In this document: in pieces, positions 52,878-62,272 of the stretch
How the letters are laid out: the number at the start of each line of letters is the position of its first letter
Position numbering within the stretch: the stretch's first letter is position 1
DNA from: an uncultured Muribaculaceae bacterium
GTDB taxonomy: Bacteria; Bacteroidota; Bacteroidia; Bacteroidales; Muribaculaceae
Direction: 5' to 3'
Length of the DNA: 64,000 nt
Assembly (NCBI GenBank): GCA_910584055.1
Contig: CAJTZS010000016.1
Span: 18,741 to 82,740, forward strand
The notes under the pieces: model-generated
Told to the model about the DNA's origin: nothing
Databases searched by the model: none
What the model saw: the letters and a program-made list of their open reading frames with translations, nothing else
Translations under genes and position numbers: made by a program

Positions 52878-53653
52878 AGTCTACAGTAAAATATATTGTT
52901 ACGTTGTTATTCCTTTTTACGGGTGTTTTGCCTTTTTATGCGGGTGCTCAATCTGTTAGGGAGGAACGTAAATTGATAAGTGAAGGGAATAAGCTTTTTA
53001 CTGAAAGAAAGTATGCCGAGGCTGCAAAGAAATATGAGGAGGCTCTCGGTGTAAACTCATTGTCGGCGGTAAGCAGGTATAATCTTGGACTCGCGCAGAT
53101 CAAACAAGTCACTAATCCTCAGGACACAACTCCTAAAAGTAAATCGCTTCTTGATAATGCAAGGAAGAATTTGTCGTCAGTTGCTTCAATGGCTAAGGAA
53201 AAGCCAGGTCTGGCGTCAAAAGCTAATTATAATCTTGGTAATCTTGAATACAACTGCAAGGAATATAAGGGTGCCGTCGATTATTATAAGCAGGCGTTAA
53301 GAATAAATCCGGATGATGAGTCCGCACGGAAGAATCTGAGAATTGCTCAGAAGCAGCTTGAAAATCAGAATCAGGATAAGAATAAGGACCAAAACCAGCA
53401 GAATCAGGATCAAAACAAGGATCAAAACAAAGACCAGAATAAAGATCAACAGAAAGATCAAAATAAAAATCAAGATCAAAACAAGAATCCGGATAAGAAA
53501 GACCAGCAAAAAGATAACAATATAAGCCAGCAGACAGCCAATCAGATTCTTCAGGCGATGGATAATAAGGAGAATCAGACGCGGGCAAGGGTTAATCGCG
53601 CCAACAAGGGTGAAAAGTCAACAGGCACAGGAGGATCCCGAAAGAGGTGGTAA
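52874..53653 (+). CDS. batC: BatC-type TPR protein with Asp/Lys/Gln/Asn-rich tail
   Basis: A 259-residue exported protein (signal peptide 1-25). TPR repeats span about 32-155 (KLISEGNKLFTERKYAEAAKKYEEAL, ANYNLGNLEYNCKEYKGAVDYYKQALRINPDD). Residues about 160-215 are a low-complexity run of D, K, N and Q (units like NKDQ). The tail ends with basic KRW. It probably scaffolds the BatA/BatB complex in the periplasm. Confidence 0.87.
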   Translation: MKSTVKYIVTLLFLFTGVLPFYAGAQSVREERKLISEGNKLFTERKYAEAAKKYEEALGVNSLSAVSRYNLGLAQIKQVTNPQDTTPKSKSLLDNARKNLSSVASMAKEKPGLASKANYNLGNLEYNCKEYKGAVDYYKQALRINPDDESARKNLRIAQKQLENQNQDKNKDQNQQNQDQNKDQNKDQNKDQQKDQNKNQDQNKNPDKKDQQKDNNISQQTANQILQAMDNKENQTRARVNRANKGEKSTGTGGSRKRW

Positions 53654-53681
53654 GGATAATAAATATCTTGTAAATAATCGT

Positions 53682-54596
53682 ATGCACAGCTTTTTGAAAC
53701 ATATTCGCTATATGATATGGATAATGATGGCGATCTTATGTCATCACACAGCATTCTCTGCGAATAGTGATGGGAATATGTTTGTGAAGTGTGAGTTTAA
53801 TAAAACTGAATTTTACGCACATGAATGTGTATGCGCCACTATTTGGTTGTATTCTGTTGATGCTGATATTGCATATGTCAACGAATTGTCATCACCATCA
53901 TTGAAGAAAGGTGAATTTTCATATTTGTCGCGGCTTTCACATTCGCCGAAGGCGCATAGAGAAAACGTAAGGGGGACAGAGTATTTCGTGTTTCCTCTTT
54001 CGTCGTATATGTTCACAATGTCGAATGAAGGTAAATATCAAATGATAAATGGAGAATTCGAGATTGGAATAAATATCCCGGTCGTTTACGATGACCCGTT
54101 CTATGGTAGAGTCCGTGGCATGGAGACACGATCACAAATAGTGAGAATGTCTCCTTCCGGGTTTAAAGTTAAACCATTGCCACCGATAAAGAATGATATG
54201 ACTTTTTCAGGGGCTGTTGGAGAGTTTGAGGTGAAAACAATCGTTCCAGAAGGAGATATCATAGTCAATGAGGATGCAAGCCTGATAATAATTGTGAAGG
54301 GAAGGGGATTTATCGGGCCGGATATATTGCCGGAATATAAGGAAGCATTCGGGAATGGGAACAAGCTCAAATCATTTACCGATCGAAGTAATTCTTTTTA
54401 TGATGGAAAAGATATCGTGTCGGAGCTTGAACTGGAATGTGAGTTCGTTCCTAACGATATAAACAATTGCGAGATTGGCGTGATAAGGTTCGGCTATTTC
54501 AATCCGAAGAGCGGTAAATATGAAGTGGCAGAATCGGAGCCGGTGAGGATTGATGTCAAATCATCTGCCGTGAAGATAGCCCCGATTTATATCTAA
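53682..54596 (+). CDS. short BatD-like protein
   Basis: A 304-residue exported protein. I use the ATG at 53682 (MHSFLKHIRY, hydrophobic core to SANS); an upstream in-frame start would overlap batC. The Ig-like strands with VYDDPFYGR, KPLPPIKNDMTFSGAVGEFEV and GYFNPKSGKYEVAES match the BatD domain. It lacks the C-terminal membrane helix and cytosolic part of full BatD, whose gene follows. It looks like a tandem partial paralogue. Confidence 0.8.
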   Translation: MHSFLKHIRYMIWIMMAILCHHTAFSANSDGNMFVKCEFNKTEFYAHECVCATIWLYSVDADIAYVNELSSPSLKKGEFSYLSRLSHSPKAHRENVRGTEYFVFPLSSYMFTMSNEGKYQMINGEFEIGINIPVVYDDPFYGRVRGMETRSQIVRMSPSGFKVKPLPPIKNDMTFSGAVGEFEVKTIVPEGDIIVNEDASLIIIVKGRGFIGPDILPEYKEAFGNGNKLKSFTDRSNSFYDGKDIVSELELECEFVPNDINNCEIGVIRFGYFNPKSGKYEVAESEPVRIDVKSSAVKIAPIYI

Positions 54597-54649
54597 ATAG
54601 TTTTTATAGATTTAAAAAAGTTTTCTAAAACAATGAATTGAAAAGATTT

Positions 54650-56482
54650 ATGTTAAGGAAGATAAACATATTGCTTGTAATGATTTTGCTGAGCGTGCTG
54701 CCGTCTATGGCTGCCTCGGTAAAACTCTATGAAAGTCCAGCAAGGGGGAAGCGGACAATTGAAGTTGGGGACATGTTTTATATCTATATAGAAGTCAGTG
54801 ATGTTGACGGTCGCCCGGAAATCCCTTCAAATATAGGTGGTGCAAAGGTGATGTATTTTGATCATACCGGTCAATCATCACGTATGTCTAACGTAAATGG
54901 ACATGTCACTCAGTCCACAAGCAATACATGGACTGTAACGCTTCGTGCTCAGAAGGAGGGAACTTATACTCTCGGCCCTATCTCTGTGGGGGGAGTAAAG
55001 AGTAACCAGTTGAAATATACTATCGGTAAAGCACAGGGTGGTAATTCCGGTTCGTCGGGGATGACAGGGGACGCTTCTGACCCAAGGAGGCAGGACTCAA
55101 ATTCAGACAAGCCTAAATTTATAGGGAAAGGAGATGGCAATCTTTTTATGAAAGCCACTGTCACAGAATCAAATGTTTACGAACAGCAGGCTCTTGTCTA
55201 TACGGTAAAACTATATACTACATACGATGCAATCAAGTTTATAGGTGCTACTGCAGCTCCAAAATTTGATGGTTTTGTGGTTGAGGAATCAAAGGCAATC
55301 TCAAATTCTCTTGATTATGAGACTTTGAATGGCAAGACATACGCTACTGCCGTTATTGCAAGGTATATAATATTTCCTCAGATGACAGGACAACTGAAAG
55401 TTGTTGGCAATACGTATACAGTATCGGTGGATCAAAGGGAATATTATCATGATCCATTTTGGGGGAATATGGCAGTAAGCTCGCCTTTGCAATTGAATGT
55501 CAGTCCGAATGACCTGACAATAAATGTGAAGCCGCTGCCATCTCCGAAACCTGCGGATTTTTCAGGAGGTGTCGGCAAGTTTACAATTGCGTCACAACTT
55601 AAAACAAACACTTTCAAAACCAATCAGGCGGCTTCGATAGAATATATTGTAACCGGTACCGGTAATCTAAAATATATTCAATTGCCGGATCTGTCTACAT
55701 TATATCCTCCTCAGCTCGAAGTTTATACCCCTAAAACTGAAGTAAAGGCCAATGTAGGAGCTGCTAATGTGTCAGGCTCGGTTTCGTTTGATTATTCATT
55801 TATGCCACTTGAGGAGGGCGATTTCAGAATCCCAGCCGTGAGTCTTGTCTATTTCAATCCCGAATCGGGAAAATATGAGACTTCTACATCTAAAGAATAT
55901 AACATTACAGTAGGGAAAGGTAAATCCTCAGGTAAATCTCAGACTAATACGCGCCTGAAATTTAACTCAGATTTACTTGAAGTTAATTTGAACGGCTTGT
56001 CGAATGATCATAAGCCAATCATATATGGATTCGCATATTGGCTGTTTTATATCATTCCGTTTGCAGCGCTTTTTGTTGCGGTGATTGCATATAGAAGGTA
56101 TATAAAATCGCATGCTGATATGGTTGCCCTAAATAGTAAGAGGGCTAACAAACTTGCGCGCCGGCGTCTCAGAAAAGCGTCAGCTGCAATGAAATCCGGG
56201 AATGTGGATCTTTTCTACGATGAATTGCTGATAGCGATGTGGGGCTACCTCGGTGACAAATTGAAAATGCCGACTTCCGAGCTTATGCGCGATAATATCA
56301 AGGTTGTGTTGGAATCCAAGGATATTCCTCAGGATAATATTGTCAATCTTCTTGATATTTTGGATAGATGTGAATTCGCGAAGTATTCTCCGGAGTCTGG
56401 AAAAGCGGGAATGAGTGAAATGTATGACAGTGCTATCGATGCCATAAATCAACTTGAAAAATCTTTTAAATCAGCAAAATGA
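54650..56482 (+). CDS. batD: BatD family protein
   Basis: A 610-residue exported membrane protein: signal peptide (1-21), several Ig-like modules with KPLPSPKPADFSGGVGKFTI and YFNPESGKYETSTSKE, a Gly/Ser/Asp-rich linker near 135-165, one membrane helix (about 460-482) and a helical C-domain (ARRRLRKASAAMKSGN). I use the ATG at 54650; a TTG lies four codons upstream. It overlaps batE by ATGA. Confidence 0.9.
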   Translation: MLRKINILLVMILLSVLPSMAASVKLYESPARGKRTIEVGDMFYIYIEVSDVDGRPEIPSNIGGAKVMYFDHTGQSSRMSNVNGHVTQSTSNTWTVTLRAQKEGTYTLGPISVGGVKSNQLKYTIGKAQGGNSGSSGMTGDASDPRRQDSNSDKPKFIGKGDGNLFMKATVTESNVYEQQALVYTVKLYTTYDAIKFIGATAAPKFDGFVVEESKAISNSLDYETLNGKTYATAVIARYIIFPQMTGQLKVVGNTYTVSVDQREYYHDPFWGNMAVSSPLQLNVSPNDLTINVKPLPSPKPADFSGGVGKFTIASQLKTNTFKTNQAASIEYIVTGTGNLKYIQLPDLSTLYPPQLEVYTPKTEVKANVGAANVSGSVSFDYSFMPLEEGDFRIPAVSLVYFNPESGKYETSTSKEYNITVGKGKSSGKSQTNTRLKFNSDLLEVNLNGLSNDHKPIIYGFAYWLFYIIPFAALFVAVIAYRRYIKSHADMVALNSKRANKLARRRLRKASAAMKSGNVDLFYDELLIAMWGYLGDKLKMPTSELMRDNIKVVLESKDIPQDNIVNLLDILDRCEFAKYSPESGKAGMSEMYDSAIDAINQLEKSFKSAK

Positions 56483-57297
56483 AAATGATATACAAGTTAA
56501 GAATAGTCCTGATATTGGCTCTCGTTGCATTTTCAGGAATCAACATATACAGCCAGAATAAGATTGACCTTGCATCTAAGGCATATCATGACGGTCGTTA
56601 TGCGGAGGCGGCAGGTCTTTATAGCGAGATTGCCAAAGAAAAGGGTGTCTCGGCATCGCTTCTTGCGAATATGGGGAACGCATATGCAAAAGCAGGGGAT
56701 TACGGGCAAGCATTCCTCTGTTATGAACGGAGTCTCTATCTTGATCCCTCAGATAAAAATGTCAGGAATAACCGGGCATATATTTTATCCAAGATTGAGG
56801 ATGCCAACAAGGCTAATGCTAAGGGTAAGAATATTTCTGTTGTTACGGATGAACCATCGTTTTTCGCAAAATTAAAACATTACATCACTCATAGCCATAC
56901 TTCGGATACATGGGCTATATGGGGAGGTGTCTCATTTGTTCTTCTGTGCGCGTGTGTCGCTCTGTATATATTCAGACAGGAGGTTATATTAAAAAAGATA
57001 GGTTTCTTCGGAGCGATAGGTCTTGTCGTGTTGTGTGTTGTGTTTATGTCGTTCTCATTCGCGTCGGCAAGAGCGTGTCAGGCCCACAATCAAGGTGTGA
57101 TAACAGGATTTAAGGTGACGCTGCTGACAGAGCCATTCTCATCATCAAAGGCCTCCGGCACACCACTTGAAAGAGGCACTAAACTTGATGTTCTTGAAAC
57201 AGAAACGGGTCAGGACGGGAAGGTGGAATGGTACAAAGTGAGATTGAATTCCGAATTTGCAGGATGGATACAGGCATCAGAGTTCGAGATAATCTGA
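56479..57297 (+). CDS. batE: BatE family protein (TPR, membrane helices, SH3)
   Basis: A 272-residue membrane protein: signal peptide (1-25), TPR region (about 30-105; YHDGRYAEAAGLYSEIAKEKG and ANMGNAYAKAGDYGQAFLCYERSLYL), membrane helices near 150-165 and 175-195, and an SH3-like domain with VTLLTEPFSSS and GWIQASEFEII. It is the last gene of the operon. Confidence 0.92.
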   Translation: MKMIYKLRIVLILALVAFSGINIYSQNKIDLASKAYHDGRYAEAAGLYSEIAKEKGVSASLLANMGNAYAKAGDYGQAFLCYERSLYLDPSDKNVRNNRAYILSKIEDANKANAKGKNISVVTDEPSFFAKLKHYITHSHTSDTWAIWGGVSFVLLCACVALYIFRQEVILKKIGFFGAIGLVVLCVVFMSFSFASARACQAHNQGVITGFKVTLLTEPFSSSKASGTPLERGTKLDVLETETGQDGKVEWYKVRLNSEFAGWIQASEFEII

Positions 57298-57349
57298 CAT
57301 GTGATTATCAGAAGATGTTTTATAACACTTTAAATTTATGTACGCAGTC

Positions 57350-57381
57350 TTTGTTAAAATGAATAATATTTCTTAATTTAG
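57350..57381 (+). promoter_or_regulatory. promoter of the small HTH gene
   Basis: TTTG (57350-57353), a 20-nt spacer and TAATTTAG (57374-57381), one mismatch to TAnnTTTG. The leader to the ATG at 57446 is about 60 nt. Confidence 0.6.
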
Positions 57382-57445
57382 CGAAACAATACTAAACACA
57401 TATCGGTATTTATAAAAAGAATAATAATCATAAAATAATGAAACC

Positions 57446-57706
57446 ATGAGCAAGACAATCACATTCAACGAGCTTCGCAGACTTAAAGACAGTTTGCCAG
57501 ATGGCTCAACCCATCGTATCGCAGATGAACTCAATGTCACCGTTCAGACGGTTCGCAATTATTTCGGAGGTGTAAACTATCAGTTTGGAAAAAACGCCGG
57601 AATGCATATCGAACCGGGTCCCGACGGTGGCATCGTTGTTTTGGATGACACCACTATTTATGATATGGCTGTCAAAATTCTCGAGGAACAGAACGAGAAA
57701 CAATAA
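57446..57706 (+). CDS. small HTH DNA-binding protein
   Basis: An 86-residue protein with an N-terminal helix-turn-helix (HRIADELNVTVQTVRNYFGG) and a short C-terminal strand-helix part (GGIVVLDDTTIYDMAVKIL). It resembles conserved Bacteroidales DNA-binding proteins of unknown target. It has its own promoter and is followed closely by the Usp gene. Confidence 0.8.
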   Translation: MSKTITFNELRRLKDSLPDGSTHRIADELNVTVQTVRNYFGGVNYQFGKNAGMHIEPGPDGGIVVLDDTTIYDMAVKILEEQNEKQ

Positions 57707-57726
57707 TCAATGATTTGATATCTGCC

Positions 57727-58848
57727 ATGATAGATATAGACGATTTCATCACATTGGTGATCCATACGCCTACCAGGGCGCAGAGTTTGAAAAATATTCT
57801 CGACAGTCACGGAATGGAAGTGAGACTTGAGGATTTTGTATCGTTTAAATCTCCGGTGGCAGTGGCGCAGAGGGTTAAGATCCGTCCAAAAGATTTACCG
57901 CTCGCGTTGAAAATTATCGAGAGCGGGGAGGGTTATTCTCCGGCTCTTATAGAAATGAAAATGGCGGGAATGAGCGGGAATCTGCTCATCCCCGTCGATT
58001 TCTCCAATTCAAGCATGATGTCTGTGGCTATCGGTTTTAAATTGGCACGTAGGATTGGTGTCCATCCTGTTGTAATGCATTCATATGTTGCCCCTGTATT
58101 CAAACCGATGACTACAGACGAGAGTATCATTGATGACAGTGAGGTGCTTGAGGCTGAAGAATCAAAAGATGTAAGGGATATTGCTGCACAAAAGCTTGCT
58201 AAATTCCGGAACGAAATAAAGAAGTGCCAGCTTGAAGGAACCGTTCCTGATATAAAGTTCTCCATAAGTTTGCAGGAAGGTGTGGCAGAAGAAGCGATCC
58301 TTAATTATTGCCGGCAAACCCCTCCTGTGCTTGTAGCGATGGCAACGAGGGGAAAAGATAAGAAAGAGGAGGAACTTATAGGCAGTGTTACTGCCGAGGT
58401 GCTTGATTCATGTAGGGTGCCTGTGTTTACAGTGCCCGAAGATTGTCACATAGATGTCATAGAGGATATAGTGCATCTTATGATGTTCTGTAATCTGGAT
58501 CAGCATGATATCATTACTGTTGATGCATTGATGAGGATGTTTGATTACCCCAAGTGTATAATAACACTTGTTCCTGTGATACAAAGACGTGCTCAGAAGG
58601 TTAAAGACAAGATAGAGGCATTAAGAGATTTTTTCAATACAAATTATCCTACAGCTAAATTCAAGACGTTTGTTCCAGATGCTAAAAATTATCGTGATGA
58701 AATTGATTTAGCCATCCCGAAGAAGGGAGTGGATCTCCTTATCGTTCCTAATAAAAAGACGAATGTGTTCAGTCGGATATTCCGTCCGACAATTGCTCAC
58801 AAATCTCTTTTTGAAAGAGATATGCCTATGCTTGTCATTCCGGTGTAG
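57727..58848 (+). CDS. universal stress protein with N-terminal DUF2007-like domain
   Basis: A 373-residue cytosolic protein. The N-terminal ~75 residues (FITLVIHTPTRAQSLKNILD, GMEVRLEDF, VKIRPKDLPLALKIIE) look like a DUF2007-type signal-transducing domain. Two Usp-type alpha/beta regions follow (LLIPVDFSNSSMMSVAIGFK; VLVAMATRGKDKKEEELIGSV), with a diverged second half ending in DMPMLVIPV. The G-2x-G-9x-G(S/T) ATP motif is not obvious. I use the ATG at 57727; an in-frame TTG lies 12 bases upstream. Confidence 0.82.
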   Translation: MIDIDDFITLVIHTPTRAQSLKNILDSHGMEVRLEDFVSFKSPVAVAQRVKIRPKDLPLALKIIESGEGYSPALIEMKMAGMSGNLLIPVDFSNSSMMSVAIGFKLARRIGVHPVVMHSYVAPVFKPMTTDESIIDDSEVLEAEESKDVRDIAAQKLAKFRNEIKKCQLEGTVPDIKFSISLQEGVAEEAILNYCRQTPPVLVAMATRGKDKKEEELIGSVTAEVLDSCRVPVFTVPEDCHIDVIEDIVHLMMFCNLDQHDIITVDALMRMFDYPKCIITLVPVIQRRAQKVKDKIEALRDFFNTNYPTAKFKTFVPDAKNYRDEIDLAIPKKGVDLLIVPNKKTNVFSRIFRPTIAHKSLFERDMPMLVIPV

Positions 58849-58880
58849 GCAGGCGTTAGGTTTCAGGTGTTAGGTATAGA

Positions 58881-58931
58881 GGCATTAACCATTAACCATT
58901 TCCAATTAAACATTTCCCATTACCCATTTAA
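58881..58931. repeat. degenerate ATTAACC / TTTCCCATT tandem repeat
   Basis: About seven imperfect units of the form catTAACCAT, catTTCCAAT, catTTCCCAT lie directly before the mutS2 ATG. The opposite-strand motif (AATGTTTAATGG) also occurs at 1321-1341. It is low-complexity non-coding DNA. Confidence 0.55.
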
Positions 58932-58932
58932 A

Positions 58933-61416
58933 ATGATATATCCATCTAATTTTGAATCAAAAATTGGATTTGACCATTTGCGCGTATGTATTTCGGATAA
59001 ATGCAATAGTGCAATGGGAAAGGAAGAAGTGGCGAAAATGTCATTTTCTTCCGATTTCAATTATATAAGAAAAGAGCTTGGTTGTGTGAATGAAATGATG
59101 CGGATTATTTCCGAACAGCAACCATTGCCATTGGATAATATTCACGATGTATTGCCGTTTTTGACAGAAATCAGGGCTGAGGGATCGTACATGACAGCCG
59201 AGCGTCTTTATAGACTCATGAGGATGCTCATGATGATGGCGGAGGTGTCGTTATTTTTCAAATCGGTAAAAGATATTGAATCCGGAGAGTCTCCATATCC
59301 GAATCTTGACGGAGAATTTTCGGAAATCGCGTTGTTCCCCTCGATCGTTTCAGAAATTGATAAATGTGTAAATAAATTTGGAGAAATCAAAGATAACGCG
59401 TCTCCGGAATTATATGATATTAGAACACAGATACGATCTGCCTCCGGGTCGATGCAGCGAGCAATGAGGAGGGTGCTTGACCGGGCGATGGCAAATGGTA
59501 TTGTTGACAAAGACGCTTCACCATCCATTCGTGACGGCAGGATGGTAATCCCGGTCACCGCCGGCAATAAACGTGGAATCCAAGGAATAATCCATGATGA
59601 AAGTGCAACGGGCAAGACAGTGTTTATAGAGCCTGCCGAGGTTGTGGAAGCAGGAAATCGACTGAGAGAACTGGAGATGGATGAACGGAGAGAGATCATT
59701 TCTATATTGCGGGGAATTGCAAGTGCGATAAGACCGCATATCGATGATATCTCTAATTCATGCCATGTTATAGGCAGACTTGATTTTATCAGGGCTAAGG
59801 CTATTTTTGCCATAGAGCTTGATGCGCAATTGCCTCATATCGAAGATAGGCAGGAGATTGAATGGTATCATGCCGTTCATCCGGGGCTATTCCTTACATT
59901 GAAACCTCAGGGGCGAAATGTCGTTCCATTGAATCTTACGCTTGGAAAGGACCGGAGGATACTTATCATTTCCGGACCCAATGCCGGTGGGAAGTCTGTG
60001 TGTCTGAAGACAACGGCTGTGGTGCAATATATGATGCAGTGCGGGGTGATGCCAACAGTTTACAGTAATTCGCATATGGGAATATTCAAAAGCGTTTTCA
60101 TAGACATAGGAGATGAACAATCTTTTGAAAATGACTTGAGTACCTATTCCTCACATTTGCGAAATATGAAGTTTTTTATAACTCATACAGACAACCGGTC
60201 TTTGATACTTGCGGATGAGATGGGTTCCGGTACTGAGCCGCAAATCGGAGGTGCGCTTGCGCAGGCGATATTACAGAGCATTGGTGAAACCGGATGTATG
60301 GGAATTGTTACGACCCATTATCAGAATCTTAAGACATTTGCCGACTCTACTCCTGGATTTGTCAATGGTGCGATGCTATATGACAGGCAGCATCTTCAGC
60401 CTACATTCGAATTGTCTGTAGGTAATCCCGGTAGTTCCTTTGCACTTGATATCGCAACAAAGATTGGTTTGCCTCATGAGGTGATAGAGAATGCGAAAGA
60501 GATTGTCGGGAGCGATTACGTTAATCTTGACAAATACCTTTCAGAAATTGCACGCGACCGGAGATATTGGGCAAATAAAAGACAAAATATCAGAGAGAAA
60601 GAGAATAAGCTTGATTCTCTTCTATCAAAATATGAAGAAACGGCGGGAGATCTGAAGGCCCAAAGGAAGGCTATTATAAACGATGCCAGAAAAGAAGCAA
60701 AGGAACTTCTTGCCGGGGTGAATGCGCGAATCGAACGCACCATTCTTGAGATTAGAAATGTAGAGGCTGAGAAAAAGAAAACTAAAGAGTTACGTCGTCA
60801 GCTTGAGGAATTTAAAAAGAATGTGACAGAAGAAGAGGATACATCGGTCTCCTCAGGATTGCCTAAAGCACTTGCTCCTCTTAAACATAAGAGCAGGAAT
60901 AATACATCAAAAGCAAAGAAAGACAGTGCGGTTAAGGCAAGTATTACAAAAGAGATATCAGCAGGTGAATACGTAAAGATGGACAATGGCTCTATGACAG
61001 GAAAAGTTCTATCTGTCAATGGTAAGAAAGCGGAGGTTGCATTCGGGTCTTTACGTACTATTGTTGATATTTCAAAATTGAGATTGTCATCGAAACCAAA
61101 GGAAAACGCATTGAGCGCGATTTCTTCGATATCATCTTTAACATCATCTGAAAGTAGGCAGAGGCAGCTGAATTTTAAGAACGAGATAGATGTTAGAGGG
61201 ATGCGGGCCGATGAGGCTCTTCAGGCTGTGACTTATTTTCTTGATGATGCGATTCAGTTCAGTGCGTCAAGAATCCGTATACTCCATGGCACTGGGCACG
61301 GCATTTTGAAAACTTTGATTCGGGAACAATTGAGAGCTAACAATGCAGTGCGGCATTTCGAGGATGAAGATGTTCGGTTCGGCGGCGCCGGAATTACGGT
61401 TGTAGATTTGGAATAA
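58933..61416 (+). CDS. mutS2: MutS2-family ATPase/endonuclease with Smr domain
   Basis: An 827-residue cytosolic protein. MutS core and ATPase: Walker A ISGPNAGGKSVCLKT, Walker B LILADEMGSGTEP; a coiled-coil region (about 545-665) and a C-terminal Smr nuclease domain with FKNEIDVRGMRADEAL and ILHGTGHGILKTLIRE. Known roles in the family are suppression of recombination and rescue of collided ribosomes. I start at the ATG 58933 because upstream codons come from the degenerate repeat. Confidence 0.95.
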   Translation: MIYPSNFESKIGFDHLRVCISDKCNSAMGKEEVAKMSFSSDFNYIRKELGCVNEMMRIISEQQPLPLDNIHDVLPFLTEIRAEGSYMTAERLYRLMRMLMMMAEVSLFFKSVKDIESGESPYPNLDGEFSEIALFPSIVSEIDKCVNKFGEIKDNASPELYDIRTQIRSASGSMQRAMRRVLDRAMANGIVDKDASPSIRDGRMVIPVTAGNKRGIQGIIHDESATGKTVFIEPAEVVEAGNRLRELEMDERREIISILRGIASAIRPHIDDISNSCHVIGRLDFIRAKAIFAIELDAQLPHIEDRQEIEWYHAVHPGLFLTLKPQGRNVVPLNLTLGKDRRILIISGPNAGGKSVCLKTTAVVQYMMQCGVMPTVYSNSHMGIFKSVFIDIGDEQSFENDLSTYSSHLRNMKFFITHTDNRSLILADEMGSGTEPQIGGALAQAILQSIGETGCMGIVTTHYQNLKTFADSTPGFVNGAMLYDRQHLQPTFELSVGNPGSSFALDIATKIGLPHEVIENAKEIVGSDYVNLDKYLSEIARDRRYWANKRQNIREKENKLDSLLSKYEETAGDLKAQRKAIINDARKEAKELLAGVNARIERTILEIRNVEAEKKKTKELRRQLEEFKKNVTEEEDTSVSSGLPKALAPLKHKSRNNTSKAKKDSAVKASITKEISAGEYVKMDNGSMTGKVLSVNGKKAEVAFGSLRTIVDISKLRLSSKPKENALSAISSISSLTSSESRQRQLNFKNEIDVRGMRADEALQAVTYFLDDAIQFSASRIRILHGTGHGILKTLIREQLRANNAVRHFEDEDVRFGGAGITVVDLE

Positions 61417-61438
61417 TGGAAAGCATGTTGTAATTTTG
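61407..61438 (+). promoter_or_regulatory. promoter of the SGNH-MBOAT pair
   Basis: TTTG (61407-61410), a 20-nt spacer and TAATTTTG (61431-61438). The -33 box lies within the last codons of mutS2. This excludes the in-frame TTG at 61436 as a start. Confidence 0.75.
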
Positions 61439-61459
61439 CGTTTCGAAAATTCTGTAAGG

Positions 61460-62251
61460 ATGAAGCGTTTTAAATATACCCCACTATGGATGTTGCTTTC
61501 GCTTGCTTTGATAGTAATCCTTGTTGTGGCATTTCTCGATGATGTAAAGATAGGGGAGTGGACAGTTAAGAAAGCTCCCATATCTGATTGTTTGCTTAAA
61601 GATGAGTCCAATACATTTCTTGCGATTGAAGAGATGGAAGATAGCGTCAACTTGGAAAAAAAGCAACCGGAAATAATAAAAACGGATTCCCTTCCTCAGT
61701 CTATATTTATTTTTGGAGATTCAATGACGTTTAACTTAGCATTGCGTCTTGCTCAATATGCCAAGCAAAACGGACATACAATCCATTCGGTAAATTGGGA
61801 TTCAAGCAATACAAAAATCTGGGCTGAACATGACACCCTTGCATATTATATCGACAAGTATCATCCCACGCAGATTTTTATATCGCTTGGCAGCAATGAG
61901 TTGTATTATAAAGATCCGACAACTCGTGCTCCTTATGTAAAGAAAATTCTTGAAGTGATAGATACAATACCTTATATATGGATTGGTCCACCTAACTGGA
62001 AAGAGGATACAGGAATAAATGATATGCTACAGCAAATATGTAAAAAGAGGTCGTTTTTTAGGTCGGAAGGTATGACATTTAAAAGAAAAAAAGACAACAT
62101 ACATCCCACAAGAGAGAGTTCGGCTCTGTGGATTGATAGCATAATGCGGTGGTTGCCTAAGTCTTCGCATCCGTTTGTGGCGAATGTGCCTTCCGATTCC
62201 ATCGGCAGATCGAATCCGAATATTGTATTTCTTAAAGCTTTAAATAAGTAG
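61460..62251 (+). CDS. SGNH-hydrolase-like membrane-anchored protein
   Basis: A 263-residue protein with one N-terminal membrane helix (about 8-26), then an SGNH fold: block I FIFGDSMTFNL, block III SLGSNELYY, block V DNIHPTRES (catalytic Asp/His). It lacks a typical lipase context. It lies 21 bases before the MBOAT gene; such pairs (AlgI with AlgJ/AlgX, or PatA with PatB) move acyl groups onto exported glycans. Confidence 0.85.
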   Translation: MKRFKYTPLWMLLSLALIVILVVAFLDDVKIGEWTVKKAPISDCLLKDESNTFLAIEEMEDSVNLEKKQPEIIKTDSLPQSIFIFGDSMTFNLALRLAQYAKQNGHTIHSVNWDSSNTKIWAEHDTLAYYIDKYHPTQIFISLGSNELYYKDPTTRAPYVKKILEVIDTIPYIWIGPPNWKEDTGINDMLQQICKKRSFFRSEGMTFKRKKDNIHPTRESSALWIDSIMRWLPKSSHPFVANVPSDSIGRSNPNIVFLKALNK

Positions 62252-62272
62252 AATCTCAACCTTGCGCAAATT

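Noticed and set aside
53343..53525. Repeated NKDQ-coding units that look like a CRISPR-like or tandem DNA array
   Set aside because: Units are 6-12 bases, irregular and in frame with batC; there are no spacers.
61436..61459. TTG start at 61436 for the SGNH protein
   Set aside because: The codon is inside the -7 box TAATTTTG of the gene's own promoter.
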